In this document: positions 1-7,512 of the stretch, piece after piece
Position numbering within the stretch: position 1 is the stretch's first letter
Layout of the letters: each line of letters starts with the position of its first letter
Assembly: GCA_012514775.1 (NCBI GenBank)
Contig: JAAYZQ010000262.1
Coordinates: 1-30,661, forward strand
Direction: 5' to 3'
Source of the DNA: Anaerolineaceae bacterium
GTDB taxonomy: Bacteria > Chloroflexota > Anaerolineae > JAAYZQ01
Length of the DNA stretch: 30,661 nucleotides
Program-made: the position numbers and the translations under genes
The notes under the pieces: generated by a model
Seen by the model: only the letters and a program-made list of their open reading frames with translations
The model's database searches: none
What the model was told of the DNA's origin: nothing

Positions 1-194
1 ATGAGGACCTCCGACAGGGTTTTGGCCTGCTCCTTCAGCCCCAGCGATAGAGAGATGTTGGCCTGGGTGTCAGTGTCGATGAGGAGGACCCGTCGCCCGC
101 GAAGGGCGAGGGCCGCGCCCAGATTGACGCACAGCGTCGTCTTGCCGATCCCGCCCTTGAATCCAACGATAGCTACCTTGCGCATCTCGACCAT
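1..194 (-). CDS. ParA/MinD-family P-loop ATPase (partial, C-terminus outside window)
   Basis: The N-terminal 64 residues of a deviant-Walker-A ATPase are visible; the gene runs off the left edge. The motif KGGIGKTT lies near residues 13-20, and LLIDTDTQAN matches the A' motif (D-x-D) that follows it in ParA/Soj proteins. The family dimerises on ATP and positions plasmids, chromosomes or protein complexes. The start shown is the ATG at 194. A second in-frame ATG at 185 (MRKVAIVG) is equally plausible and closer to usual ParA N-termini; neither has a strong Shine-Dalgarno. A near-consensus promoter sits just upstream, so the gene is expressed separately from tdk. No parB is visible, so chromosome partition versus another ParA-like role cannot be decided. 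Confidence 0.85.
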   Translation of the reverse strand, partial: MVEMRKVAIVGFKGGIGKTTLCVNLGAALALRGRRVLLIDTDTQANISLSLGLKEQAKTLSEVL

Positions 195-229
195 CCTGGT
201 GAGCAGACTAACCTGGTAGAGCTGGGGTT

Positions 230-258
230 ATTGTAGCAGAAACGAGGGCGCCCGTCAA
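230..258 (-). promoter_or_regulatory. Sigma70-type promoter for the ParA-like gene
   Basis: On the minus strand TTGACG (258-253) and TACAAT (235-230) are separated by exactly 17 bp. Transcription would start near 223, giving a leader of about 30 nt before the ATG at 194. It lies downstream of the tdk stop, which supports independent transcription. Confidence 0.75.
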
Positions 259-285
259 CCTGTCCCGCGCCCCCATGTTGGACGG

Positions 286-308
286 GGGGCAACCGCGAGG
301 GTTGCCCC
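286..308. repeat. Palindromic GGGGCAACC/GGTTGCCCC repeat after tdk
   Basis: A perfect inverted repeat (GGGGCAACC, short loop, GGTTGCCCC) followed by TAC. It ends three bases from the tdk stop codon. A second copy of the same element is at 2634-2654. No U-tract follows on either strand, so this is a REP-like dispersed palindrome rather than a clear intrinsic terminator. Confidence 0.7.
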
Positions 309-311
309 TAC

Positions 312-896
312 TCAGGGTCGCTTGCCGGGCACCTCGTGGCACTGCCTGCAGCGGGCCTCGTACGACTCGCTGCCGCCCACGAGGATGACGTCGTCGTTGT
401 AGGCGGCGGGATGGCCGTCGATTAGGCGCTGGGTGCGGCTGGCGGGGGCGCCGCACACCACGCAGATGGCCTGCAGCTTGGTGACCTCTTCCGCCTCGGC
501 CATGAGCAGCGGCATGGGGCCAAAGGGCTCGCCCCGAAAGTCCATATCCAGCCCGGCCAGGATGACCCGCAGGCCGCGCTCGGCCAGCTCGCGGCAAACG
601 GCCGAGATCTCCCAGTCAAAGAACTGGGCCTCGTCGACGGCGACGACCGTCGTCTCGGGCTCGAGCCGCTCCAGGATCTCCCGGGCATTGCCCACGGGGA
701 TGGCTTCCCATTGGAGCCCGTTGTGCGACGCGACCCGTTCGCTGTAATAGCGATTGTCGAGGACCGGCTTGAACACCTGCACCTGCTGCCTGGCGATGCG
801 GGCGCGGCGCACGCGGCGGATGACCTCTTCGGTCTTGCCGCTGAACATGCTCCCGCACACGACCTCGATCCAACCCCCGCTGTAACTGTGGCGCAT
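312..896 (-). CDS. tdk: Thymidine kinase (type II, zinc-binding)
   Basis: Phosphorylates thymidine to dTMP with ATP (pyrimidine salvage, cytosol). With the ATG at 896 the protein is 194 residues, the usual type II length. The P-loop GSMFSGKT is at residues 15-22, the catalytic Glu lies in DEAQFF (Glu89), and the zinc lasso has CVVC (145/148) and CRQC (183/186). The C-terminal nucleotide-binding loop [11 protein letters not shown] is intact. An upstream ATG at 914 would add six residues, but GGAGG lies between the two ATGs and the 896 start matches the N-terminal length of Bacillus Tdk. The rpmE terminator ends 40 bp upstream, so tdk needs its own promoter or read-through; I could not identify a convincing promoter. 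Confidence 0.95.
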   Translation of the reverse strand: MRHSYSGGWIEVVCGSMFSGKTEEVIRRVRRARIARQQVQVFKPVLDNRYYSERVASHNGLQWEAIPVGNAREILERLEPETTVVAVDEAQFFDWEISAVCRELAERGLRVILAGLDMDFRGEPFGPMPLLMAEAEEVTKLQAICVVCGAPASRTQRLIDGHPAAYNDDVILVGGSESYEARCRQCHEVPGKRP

Positions 897-936
897 TCCG
901 CCTGTTTCCTCCATGGATCTCGTACCTATCCAAATG

Positions 937-968
937 AAAAAGGGGCAAAGCCTCGACTCTGCCCCTTT
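937..968 (-). terminator. Intrinsic terminator of rplU-rpmA-rpmE
   Basis: On the minus strand a stem of AAAGGGGCA/TGCCCCTTT, extended by two pairs past one mismatch, closes a 6-nt loop and runs into five T residues. It begins 16 bp after the rpmE stop and lies on the coding strand of that operon. It is the only classical rho-independent terminator I see in the window. Confidence 0.85.
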
Positions 969-984
969 GATGCCTGCCCTGTGC

Positions 985-1212
985 TCAGGCCTTCTCCTCT
1001 TCTGCGCCGACCTTTTTCTCCAGGCGCCGCATAAAGCGCTCCACCTGGCCGGCGGTGTCCACGATGCGCTGCTCGCCCGTGAAGAACGGATGGCAGGCCG
1101 AACATACGTCGGTCCGGATCACCTCTTGCGTGGCGCCCGTGGTCCACGTGTTGCCGCAGGCGCAGATGACCTTGGCATCGGGATAATACGTCGGGTGCGT
1201 GTTTTCTTTCAT
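985..1212 (-). CDS. rpmE: 50S ribosomal protein L31 (zinc-type)
   Basis: A 75-residue L31 with the four zinc-ligand cysteines of the C+ form: Cys17, Cys19, Cys37 and Cys40 (C-x-C ... CSAC). The N-terminus [12 protein letters not shown] and the HPFFTG segment are typical L31. It is a component of the large subunit central protuberance. It starts 3 nt after the rpmA stop codon and is the last gene of the rplU-rpmA-rpmE unit. C+ L31 is often replaced by a zinc-free paralogue during zinc starvation; no such paralogue is in this window. Confidence 0.97.
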   Translation of the reverse strand: MKENTHPTYYPDAKVICACGNTWTTGATQEVIRTDVCSACHPFFTGEQRIVDTAGQVERFMRRLEKKVGAEEEKA

Positions 1213-1215
1213 GAT

Positions 1216-1491
1216 CTATGCCTCTGCCGCCGTGGCCTGCTCCGGGTACACGCTTACCTGCTTGCGCCCTTCGCGCACGACCTCGAACTTGACGCGGCCA
1301 TCCACAGTGGCAAAGAGGGTGTAATCGCGGCCCAGGCCGACGTTGGTGCCGGGCCGGACCCTGGTCCCCCGCTGCCGCACGATGATGCTGCCCGCGGATA
1401 CCATCTCGCCATCAAATCGCTTCACGCCCAGCCGCTTGGACTGGCTATCACGCCCGTTGCGGCTGCTGCCCCCACCTTTTTTGTGTGCCAT
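1216..1491 (-). CDS. rpmA: 50S ribosomal protein L27
   Basis: A 91-residue L27. The N-terminal tail, which reaches the peptidyl transferase centre, starts directly as [15 protein letters not shown]. The longer Firmicutes-type prepeptide that Prp protease removes is therefore absent, consistent with the absence of a prp (ysxB) gene between rplU and rpmA. The core [21 protein letters not shown] is standard. It begins 15 nt after rplU and is followed 3 nt later by rpmE, so the three are co-transcribed. Confidence 0.98.
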   Translation of the reverse strand: MAHKKGGGSSRNGRDSQSKRLGVKRFDGEMVSAGSIIVRQRGTRVRPGTNVGLGRDYTLFATVDGRVKFEVVREGRKQVSVYPEQATAAEA

Positions 1492-1506
1492 CTGTCATAA
1501 ACCTTT

Positions 1507-1818
1507 CTAGGCCACGATCTCGTCGATGCGCAAGCGGGTCAGGTGCTGCCTGTGACCCTTTTTGCGGCGGTAACGCTTGCTCGGGCGATACTTGAACACG
1601 ATCACCTTGCGCCCCATGGCCTGGCGGGTGACGGTCGCCTTGACCTTGGCTCCCTCGACCAGAGGCTGGCCGATGGTGGCTTTCGAGTCGCCGGCAACCA
1701 GGAGCACCTGGTCCAGCTCGATCTTGGTGCCTACCTCGTAGGGCAATTTTTCCACTTCGATGGAATCGCCCGGGCTCACCCGGTACTGTTTCCCACCGGT
1801 CTTGATTACTGCATACAT
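1507..1818 (-). CDS. rplU: 50S ribosomal protein L21
   Basis: A 103-residue L21, exactly the usual length, from the ATG at 1818 ([14 protein letters not shown]). The start is supported by GGAGG nine bases upstream. In-frame ATGs further upstream fall inside the leader and would add eleven or fewer atypical residues. The C-terminal [18 protein letters not shown] is the conserved rRNA-binding stretch. It heads the rplU-rpmA-rpmE unit and is driven by a perfect-consensus promoter about 80 bp upstream. Confidence 0.98.
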   Translation of the reverse strand: MYAVIKTGGKQYRVSPGDSIEVEKLPYEVGTKIELDQVLLVAGDSKATIGQPLVEGAKVKATVTRQAMGRKVIVFKYRPSKRYRRKKGHRQHLTRLRIDEIVA

Positions 1819-1856
1819 GAGGGCCATCCTCCAGCGTACTTGTATCACCAAACGGA

Positions 1857-1873
1857 GGGGCCCTCGGGACCCC
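1857..1873 (-). promoter_or_regulatory. Leader hairpin in the rplU 5' UTR
   Basis: In the roughly 70-nt leader between the rplU promoter and its start, a 7-bp GC-rich stem (GGGGTCC/GGGCCCC with one G-T pair) closes a CGA triloop. L21 leaders with autoregulatory structure are known in some phyla. Whether this short hairpin is such a leader is inference. Confidence 0.35.
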
Positions 1874-1895
1874 GCCGCTGTGCTTGCAAAAGCCG

Positions 1896-1923
1896 ATTAT
1901 ACCATTCTCTGGCTATTTGTCAA
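1896..1923 (-). promoter_or_regulatory. Perfect-consensus sigma70 promoter for rplU-rpmA-rpmE
   Basis: Minus strand TTGACA (1923-1918), 16-bp spacer, TATAAT (1901-1896), with the extended -10 dinucleotide TG in TGGTATAAT. Both hexamers match the Escherichia coli consensus completely. The -35 overlaps the last codons of the upstream DUF2344 gene (stop at 1913-1915), so the ribosomal unit is transcribed independently of that gene. Confidence 0.9.
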
Positions 1924-2584
1924 AATCGAAGTGAAGCTTGGTCCTCTCGACGCTGCGGGCGGCCAGCGTCAGCCCCAGCACGTCGAGCACCTGGTCGGGC
2001 CGGCCGGCCCCTTCCGGGCTGGCCTGCAGCCGCATCTCCAGCAGGATTCCGCCGCCCGAAGGTGCAGGCCGCACGGCGAGGGATTGGACCAGGGGCCGCA
2101 GGTCGTAGCTCTGCTGCTTGCCCTTGTGGTGCCGCTGGCGGGGCAGGCTTGGCGCGGCCAGGAGGGCCTCGACGCGGGTGCGGATGGCCTCCGCCGGCTC
2201 GGCCGTGTTGAGGACGGCCACGTAGTCGGCTGCCTGCATCCGCGCCTGGAGGGCCGGTGCCCGCAGGTCTACCTCCTCGGCCGCCAGGATCTCGAGGCCG
2301 GGCGGCGACGCGGGGCCCAGCCGCGCCAGCACCTCGTCCGGCGCCAGCCGCTCGGCCAGCCACACGTCCAGCAGCTCGGCCCGCCCCGTGACGCCCACGG
2401 GCAGCCCCGACGCGATCTGGAAGCGGGGCCGGGGGTTGAATCCCTGGGAGTAGGCCACCGGCAGCCCGGCCCGGCGAAAGAGCCGCTCCCAGGCCCTGGC
2501 CAGGTCCAGGTGCGAGATGTACTTGAGGGCCTCACCCTTGGCAAAGGTCAGCCGCACGCGCCACAGCTCTTGCTGTTCCTGCAT
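1913..2584 (-). CDS. TIGR03936-family (DUF2344) radical SAM-associated protein
   Basis: A 223-residue protein beginning MQEQQELWRVRLTFAKGE, followed by LKYISHLDLARAWERLFRRAGLPVAYSQGFNPRPR. This is the hallmark N-terminal segment of the DUF2344/TIGR03936 family. The family is encoded next to, or fused with, the TIGR03960 radical SAM protein, which here lies directly upstream (gap 110 bp with palindromic repeats). The biochemical function is not established; the consistent location beside rplU suggests a role connected with RNA or the translation apparatus (inference). In many Firmicutes a ribonuclease G gene lies between this gene and rplU; it is absent here. Confidence 0.88.
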   Translation of the reverse strand: MQEQQELWRVRLTFAKGEALKYISHLDLARAWERLFRRAGLPVAYSQGFNPRPRFQIASGLPVGVTGRAELLDVWLAERLAPDEVLARLGPASPPGLEILAAEEVDLRAPALQARMQAADYVAVLNTAEPAEAIRTRVEALLAAPSLPRQRHHKGKQQSYDLRPLVQSLAVRPAPSGGGILLEMRLQASPEGAGRPDQVLDVLGLTLAARSVERTKLHFDFDK

Positions 2585-2618
2585 CTTCCTGTTCTACTCC
2601 TGCCCAACCGGGGCATCC

Positions 2619-2654
2619 GGGGCAACCGCGACAGGGCAACCGCGAGGGTTGCCC
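2619..2654. repeat. Tandem plus palindromic GGGCAACCGCGA repeat
   Basis: GGGGCAACCGCGAC is followed at once by AGGGCAACCGCGA, and the second copy continues into the palindrome GGGCAACC..GGTTGCCC (2634-2654). This is the same element as at 286-308, here between the two radical SAM-system genes. Confidence 0.65.
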
Positions 2655-2674
2655 TTACATTGGTAATCGTTCAT

Positions 2675-2699
2675 GGTAGGGGCAGGGCTCGCCCCTACC
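2675..2699. repeat. Palindromic GGTAGGGGC/GCCCCTACC repeat overlapping a stop codon
   Basis: A perfect 9-bp inverted repeat with a 7-nt loop. It contains the stop codon (2695-2697) of the upstream radical SAM gene, so the terminal stop is supplied by the repeat arm. No U-tract follows. Confidence 0.7.
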
Positions 2700-4569
2700 C
2701 GGCGACGGGGCGCAGCGGGGGGCAGCACCAGGCGTCGTCGTCCACGCCGGCCCGCTCCTCGCGAAAAGCCGTGAGGACGCCGCAGGCATAACACTGCTCG
2801 CGGCAGTCGAGGCGCGTCTCGCCCCGCAGAGAGGCCTCGTAATCGCGGGCCAGGTAGCGCTTGGTCACGCCGGCGTCCAGGTGATCCCAGGGCAGGACCT
2901 CGTCCAGCGGCCGGGCCCGCCCGGCATAGAACCCGACCTCCAGGCCGCTCTCGCGAAAGGCCTGGCGCCAGGCCTCGACCCGGAACTGGTCGCTCCAGGC
3001 GTCGAACCGGGCGCCCAACTGCCAGGCGCGGTGGATCACGGCCGCCAGGCGCCGGTCGCCCCGCGACAGGACGGCCTCCAGGAGCGTCTCCTGGTAGTTG
3101 TTCCAGTTCAGCTTGAGGCCCGGGCCGCGCAGGTTCTCCTTCAGGTACTCTTGCTGGGCGCGGACCTCTTCCTCGCCGGCCAGCGAGACCCACTGGAAGG
3201 GGGTGTGGGGCTTGGGCACCAGCGTCGACACGCCGACGTTGACCTGCGCCTTGCGGCCCAGGGCTCGCCGGCCCACGTCGCGCACCGCCATGGCAAGGTC
3301 CACGATGGCCGCCACGTCCTCCAGCGTCTGGGTGGGATGGCCGATCATGAAATAGAGCTTGACCGTCTTCCAGCCCCGGCCGTACACCTCGGCTGCCACG
3401 TCCAGCAGGTCCTGGTCGGGGATGGGCTTGTTGATCACACCCCGCAGCCGCTCGGTGGCGGCCTCGGGGGCAAAGGTAAAGCTCGACCGCCGCCCGGCGG
3501 CCTGCAACTGCTCCATGAGGCGCACCGACACCGACTCGATGCGCAGGCTGGGTAGCGAGATCGACAGGTGGCGGTCGCCGTGGCGCTCCACAAGGCCCTG
3601 CACCAGCTCCTCGATGTGGGCATAGTCGCTGGAGCTGAGGGAAAGGAGCGCAATTTCCTCGTAGCCGGTGTTGGCTACCAGCTCGTCCACGGCCCGCAGC
3701 ACCTCGTCCACGGGCCGCTCGCGCACCGGCCGGTAGACCATGCCGGCGTGGCAGAAGCGGCAGCCCCGGCCGCAGCCCCGCTGGATCTCGATGGCCGCCC
3801 GGTTGTGCACCGTCTCGACGTAGGGCACCACGGGCCGGGTGACGGGCGGCGGCAGCTCGGCCGCCAGGCGCTTGCGCACCGGCAGGCGCGCCTCGGGCGT
3901 CGTAGCGGTTACGCCCGCCAGGGTTCCGTCGTCGTGGTAGCGGACGTCGTAGAAGCGGGGAACGTACACCCCCGGGATGCCTGCCAGGCGGCGCAGCAGC
4001 GCCTCGCGTCCCTCGCCCTGCTGCTGGGACCGGCGCAGGGCGGCGGTGATGTCCACGACGGCCCCCTCGCCGTCGCCCAGGACAAAGAGGTCGACAAAGG
4101 CGGCCATGGGCTCGGGGTTAAAGACCGCGCCGCCCCCGGCCACCACCAGCGGCTGGCCCTCGCCGCGGTCGGCCGCCAGCAGCGGCAGGCCGGCCAGGTC
4201 TAGCATGTTCAGCATGTTGGTGTAGAGCTGCTCGTAGGGCAGGCTGAAGCCGATGAGGTCAAAGTCGGCCAGGGGCCGCCGGCTCTCCAGGCCGTACAGG
4301 GGCAGGCCGGCGCCGCGCATGGCCAGCTCCATGTCGACCCAGGGGGCAAAGACCCGCTCGGCCAGCACCCCCTCGACGGCGTTGAGCCGGTCGTAGAGGA
4401 TGGCCAGCCCCAGGTTCGACATGCCAATGTCATAGACGTCGGGAAAGGCCAACGCCCAACGGACGTCGCTGGCCTCCCAGTCCTTCACGATGCTGTTCCA
4501 CTCGCCCCCGGTGTAGCGCCCCGGCTTGGTCACCGTCGGCAAGATGCGATCCAGAGCTTCTGTGTGCAA
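2695..4569 (-). CDS. TIGR03960-family B12-binding radical SAM protein
   Basis: A 624-residue protein. An N-terminal cobalamin-binding-like region (LAFPDVYDIGMSNLGLAIL, then VFAPWVDMELAMRG and IGFSLPYEQLYTNMLNML) precedes a radical SAM core whose 4Fe-4S motif is CGRGCRFC (Cys266, Cys270, Cys273). LPSLRIES and FTFAPEAATERLRGVINK are typical of the family. A cysteine-rich tail (DCREQCYACG) may hold another metal site. The start is TTG at 4569, chosen because AGGTGAG lies six bases upstream and the family N-terminus begins there. It is transcribed with the DUF2344 gene from the promoter at 4601-4628. The reaction catalysed is unknown. Confidence 0.92.
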   Translation of the reverse strand: MHTEALDRILPTVTKPGRYTGGEWNSIVKDWEASDVRWALAFPDVYDIGMSNLGLAILYDRLNAVEGVLAERVFAPWVDMELAMRGAGLPLYGLESRRPLADFDLIGFSLPYEQLYTNMLNMLDLAGLPLLAADRGEGQPLVVAGGGAVFNPEPMAAFVDLFVLGDGEGAVVDITAALRRSQQQGEGREALLRRLAGIPGVYVPRFYDVRYHDDGTLAGVTATTPEARLPVRKRLAAELPPPVTRPVVPYVETVHNRAAIEIQRGCGRGCRFCHAGMVYRPVRERPVDEVLRAVDELVANTGYEEIALLSLSSSDYAHIEELVQGLVERHGDRHLSISLPSLRIESVSVRLMEQLQAAGRRSSFTFAPEAATERLRGVINKPIPDQDLLDVAAEVYGRGWKTVKLYFMIGHPTQTLEDVAAIVDLAMAVRDVGRRALGRKAQVNVGVSTLVPKPHTPFQWVSLAGEEEVRAQQEYLKENLRGPGLKLNWNNYQETLLEAVLSRGDRRLAAVIHRAWQLGARFDAWSDQFRVEAWRQAFRESGLEVGFYAGRARPLDEVLPWDHLDAGVTKRYLARDYEASLRGETRLDCREQCYACGVLTAFREERAGVDDDAWCCPPLRPVAG

Positions 4570-4600
4570 ATCCTACTCACCTGGTCCGATTTCAGGGGGG

Positions 4601-4628
4601 ATTATACCATAGACTGGCCGGGGCGCAA
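4601..4628 (-). promoter_or_regulatory. Extended -10 promoter for the radical SAM/DUF2344 pair
   Basis: Minus strand TTGCGC (4628-4623), 16 bp, TATAAT (4606-4601) preceded by TGG (extended -10). It starts 3 bp beyond the phosphohexomutase stop codon and gives a leader of about 25 nt before the TTG start. The same TTGCGC -35 is used at 21734. Confidence 0.82.
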
Positions 4629-4630
4629 CT

Positions 4631-6064
4631 TTATACCCCCTCCGCCACCTTCTGCCCGAAGCCAAGCAGTGCCTTGACGGCGTCGTGCGTGGGCGCTTCG
4701 GCATAGACGCGCAGTACGGGCTCGGTGCCCGAGGGCCGGATGAGCAGCCAGCCGTCGTCGGCGAGGCGGTACTTGACGCCGTCGAGGGTTTCGACGGAGC
4801 GCACGCCCTGTCCGCCGATGCTGGCCGGCGCGCCGTCGACGAGGCATTTGACCATCTCGGTCTTGTTGACGGGGTGGCGCAGACGCAGGTCGGTGCGGGT
4901 ATAGCAGGTGGGGCCCGCCTGGCGCTGCACGTCGGCGATGAGCTCGTGGAGCGGCACCCCGGCGTCGGCCAGGATCTCCAGGAGGAGCAGGCCCATGAGG
5001 ATGCCGTCGCCCTCGGGGATATGGCCCTTGATGCTCAATCCCCCCGACTCCTCGCCGCCGATGAGCACCTCGTTGGCCAGCATATAGTCGGCGATGTGGT
5101 TGAACCCCACGGGCGTCTCTTTCAGCTCCAGGCCATAGCGGGCGGCCAGGCGGTCGACCATCATGGTCGTCGACACGGACTTGACCACCAACCCCGTCCA
5201 GCCCCGCTTTTCCACCAGGTAGCGGAGGGCCAGGGCAAATATCTGGTGGGGGTCTACGAAATTGCCCAGGGCATCCATGGCACCGATGCGATCCGCGTCG
5301 CCGTCGGTGGCCAGCCCCACGTCGGCGTGAAAGGCCTGCATGGCCGACACCAGAGCATTCATGTACCGGCCGATGGGCTCGGGGTGAATGCCGCCAAAGC
5401 CGGGGTTCATCTCGCCGCGGATCTCGCTGACGTTGCAGCGGGTGCGCGCCAGCATCTCGCAAATGCAGCCCCGGCCGGAGCCGTACATGGCATCGGCCAC
5501 CACGCGCAGCTCGCCGCTGGAGATAATGTCCAGGTCGACGAGGCTGCTGAGGTGCTCGTAGTAGGCCCACACGGGGTCAAAGCGGCGGATGAGGCCCTCG
5601 TCCAGGGCGCGCTGGTAGTCCATGATGTTAGGCCCCCGCGCCTGGGCTTCGGCCACCTCCAGGTAGTGCTCCACGCGCCGGGCCTGCTGGGGCGAGGCCG
5701 CGCCGCCGTAGCCGGCCTTGAGCTTGACGCCGTTGTAGCGCGGTGGATTGTGGCTGGCAGTGATCATGATGCCCGCGGCGGCCTGCTTGTCGACCACGCT
5801 GTAAGACACGGCGGGCGTGGGGGCGTCGGCGCGGGTCAGCCAGGCGACGATGCCGTTGCCGGCCATCACCCGCGCCACCTCGGTGGCATACCGGTCGGAG
5901 AGAAAACGCGTGTCAAAGCCAATCGTTACCTCGGGCGCCCGGCCGTTCTGTCCCTCGTTCAGGACGTAATCCGCGATGGCCTGCGCCACCAGGCGCAGAT
6001 TGTTGTAGGTAAACGTGTCCGAAATGACCGCGCGCCAACCATCTGTACCAAACTTGATACTCAT
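4631..6064 (-). CDS. Phosphoglucomutase/phosphomannomutase family protein
   Basis: A 477-residue alpha-D-phosphohexomutase that interconverts hexose 1- and 6-phosphates. All four family motifs are present in order: the catalytic phosphoserine loop TASHNP (about residue 100), the metal loop DGDADR (about 250), the sugar-binding loop GGEESGG (about 335) and the phosphate-binding loop RPSGTEP (about 445). The start is MSIKFGTDGWRAV at 6064; an open frame continues upstream into the neighbouring gene but lacks family sequence. The motifs do not decide between glucose and mannose substrate. It lies 74 bp after the solute-binding gene, probably as the last gene of the hpt-ade-purA unit. Confidence 0.9.
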   Translation of the reverse strand: MSIKFGTDGWRAVISDTFTYNNLRLVAQAIADYVLNEGQNGRAPEVTIGFDTRFLSDRYATEVARVMAGNGIVAWLTRADAPTPAVSYSVVDKQAAAGIMITASHNPPRYNGVKLKAGYGGAASPQQARRVEHYLEVAEAQARGPNIMDYQRALDEGLIRRFDPVWAYYEHLSSLVDLDIISSGELRVVADAMYGSGRGCICEMLARTRCNVSEIRGEMNPGFGGIHPEPIGRYMNALVSAMQAFHADVGLATDGDADRIGAMDALGNFVDPHQIFALALRYLVEKRGWTGLVVKSVSTTMMVDRLAARYGLELKETPVGFNHIADYMLANEVLIGGEESGGLSIKGHIPEGDGILMGLLLLEILADAGVPLHELIADVQRQAGPTCYTRTDLRLRHPVNKTEMVKCLVDGAPASIGGQGVRSVETLDGVKYRLADDGWLLIRPSGTEPVLRVYAEAPTHDAVKALLGFGQKVAEGV

Positions 6065-6111
6065 GTCTCCACCCTTGTATTCGTTTAGAGGATTTCCGGC
6101 TTTTGTCTTGT

Positions 6112-6134
6112 CCGGGCGCGCGCGATGCGCCCGG
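6112..6134. repeat. GC-rich hairpin between binding protein and phosphohexomutase genes
   Basis: A perfect 8-bp inverted repeat (CCGGGCGC/GCGCCCGG, 7-nt loop) lies 4 bp after the end of the solute-binding gene. No T-run follows on either strand, so it is more likely an mRNA-stabilising or processing hairpin than an intrinsic terminator. Confidence 0.5.
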
Positions 6135-6138
6135 TCGG

Positions 6139-7512
6139 CTACTGGTTTTCCAGGAGCTCGGCCGCCGCCTCTTCCGGGCTCTGCGTGCCGGCGACGACTT
6201 CTTGCACCGCGTTCTGGAGGGCCGCGGCCACCTGGGCATAGTTGGGCAGCCGCGGGCGAGGCTGTGCCGCCGTGAGCTGCTGGTGAATAAAGCGCTCGTA
6301 GCTGTCCTCCGTCTCCGATGTCGCCAGGACCGACTGGCGCGTCGGCAGCGTGCCGGCCGCCTGGTTCCACGAGGCATTCACCTCGGGCTCCAGCAAGCGG
6401 GCCATGAGCTCGACGGCCAGGGCCTGCCGGGCCGGATCGGAGGCGACCAACACCAGGGCCCAGCCCCGGCCTATGGCCGAGGTGGCGCCGTTGATGCCGG
6501 GAATGGGGGCCACGGCCGAGCTCTGCAATTGCTCCCGATCCGCCATGTAGCGGCGAGCGCTGACGTGGGTCAGCGCCGCCCGGCCCGCCAGGTAGTCGAC
6601 CCAGCAGGCTTCATTGTCGTGATATTCCAGGATCTTGGCCGGAAATACACCCCGCGTCACGCCGTCCTGGTAGAACTGGAGCACCGCTGCCAGGCTTGCC
6701 AGGTCCAGGAACCCCTGCTGCGGGCCGCCCAGCGGCGGCCAGGGGCGCACCGCCAGGTATTGGATCAGAAAATCGTCGTTGACCAGGCCTCCCTGCCCGC
6801 CGGCCGGAAAAATATAGGGCCCGGCGTTGCTCAACACGCCCGGCCAGGAGCGGGGCGGTACGGCCAGCACGCCGGTGTTGTACACCAGGTGGTCCAGGTC
6901 CGCCTGGAACTGCAAGCCCATGAGGCGGTCGTCGAAGGTGGCTCCCCGCCGGGCAAAGGCATAGAGGTCGACCGCCAGCTCCGGGGGCAGCAGGTCGTCC
7001 AGGGGCTGCACCACGTCTCCCTGGACGGCCGCCGGCAACTCGTCGACGTCCACGAAGGCCAGGTCGGGCAGCAGATCGGGCACGGCGGCGCCCGTTGTCA
7101 GGAGATAGTCGAGCATGCCTCCCTTGCCGTAGGGCTTCTTGAGGACAAACTCCACCTGAAGGTCGGGGTGGTCCGCCTCGAAGGCCGCCACCACCTGCGC
7201 CAGGATCTGGCCGGTGGTGATGGCCTCCGTGGGCGAAAAGGCCTCCGTCGTCCAGATGGTCAGGCTGATGACGGTGGGCGGCGGCGGGCTGCTGTCGGCG
7301 GGCGGCCGCGTGGGCTCGCCGGCAGGCTCGGCAGTGGGCTCGCCGGTGGCCGGCGCCCGGGTAGGCGTCCCGGAGCTCACCGGCAGCGACGTCAGATCCA
7401 GGTCGCAGCCGCCGAGGAGCAGGGCCACGGCCGCCGAAAGGAGGGCGAGGGCCAGGCCCAGGCCAGCGCGGGCCGGGCCGGCCTGCGCGTTAGCGTCGGA
7501 CCGTCTGGTCAC
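6139..7512 (-). CDS. Extracellular solute-binding lipoprotein (family 1), orphan
   Basis: A 457-residue lipoprotein. The signal peptide has a long Leu/Ala core ending in the lipobox LLGGC, then a Thr/Pro/Glu-rich stalk, then a family-1 (MalE/UgpB-like) domain from about residue 75 (ISLTIWTTEAFS, ...AFEADHPDLQVEF). The C-terminal TLPTRQSVLATSE resembles LPARQSVATSDAF in the tandem binding protein at 17356-20079, so they are probably paralogues. The GTG start at 7512 overlaps the purA 3' end by 23 bp, which implies translational coupling. No sugar-type permease is nearby. The ligand is unknown; the setting beside purine genes suggests, but does not prove, a nucleoside or base. Confidence 0.82.
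   Translation of the reverse strand: MTRRSDANAQAGPARAGLGLALALLSAAVALLLGGCDLDLTSLPVSSGTPTRAPATGEPTAEPAGEPTRPPADSSPPPPTVISLTIWTTEAFSPTEAITTGQILAQVVAAFEADHPDLQVEFVLKKPYGKGGMLDYLLTTGAAVPDLLPDLAFVDVDELPAAVQGDVVQPLDDLLPPELAVDLYAFARRGATFDDRLMGLQFQADLDHLVYNTGVLAVPPRSWPGVLSNAGPYIFPAGGQGGLVNDDFLIQYLAVRPWPPLGGPQQGFLDLASLAAVLQFYQDGVTRGVFPAKILEYHDNEACWVDYLAGRAALTHVSARRYMADREQLQSSAVAPIPGINGATSAIGRGWALVLVASDPARQALAVELMARLLEPEVNASWNQAAGTLPTRQSVLATSETEDSYERFIHQQLTAAQPRPRLPNYAQVAAALQNAVQEVVAGTQSPEEAAAELLENQ

Noticed and set aside
6112..6134. Intrinsic terminator between the binding-protein and phosphohexomutase genes
   Set aside because: The stem is strong but no U-tract follows on either strand; kept only as a hairpin.
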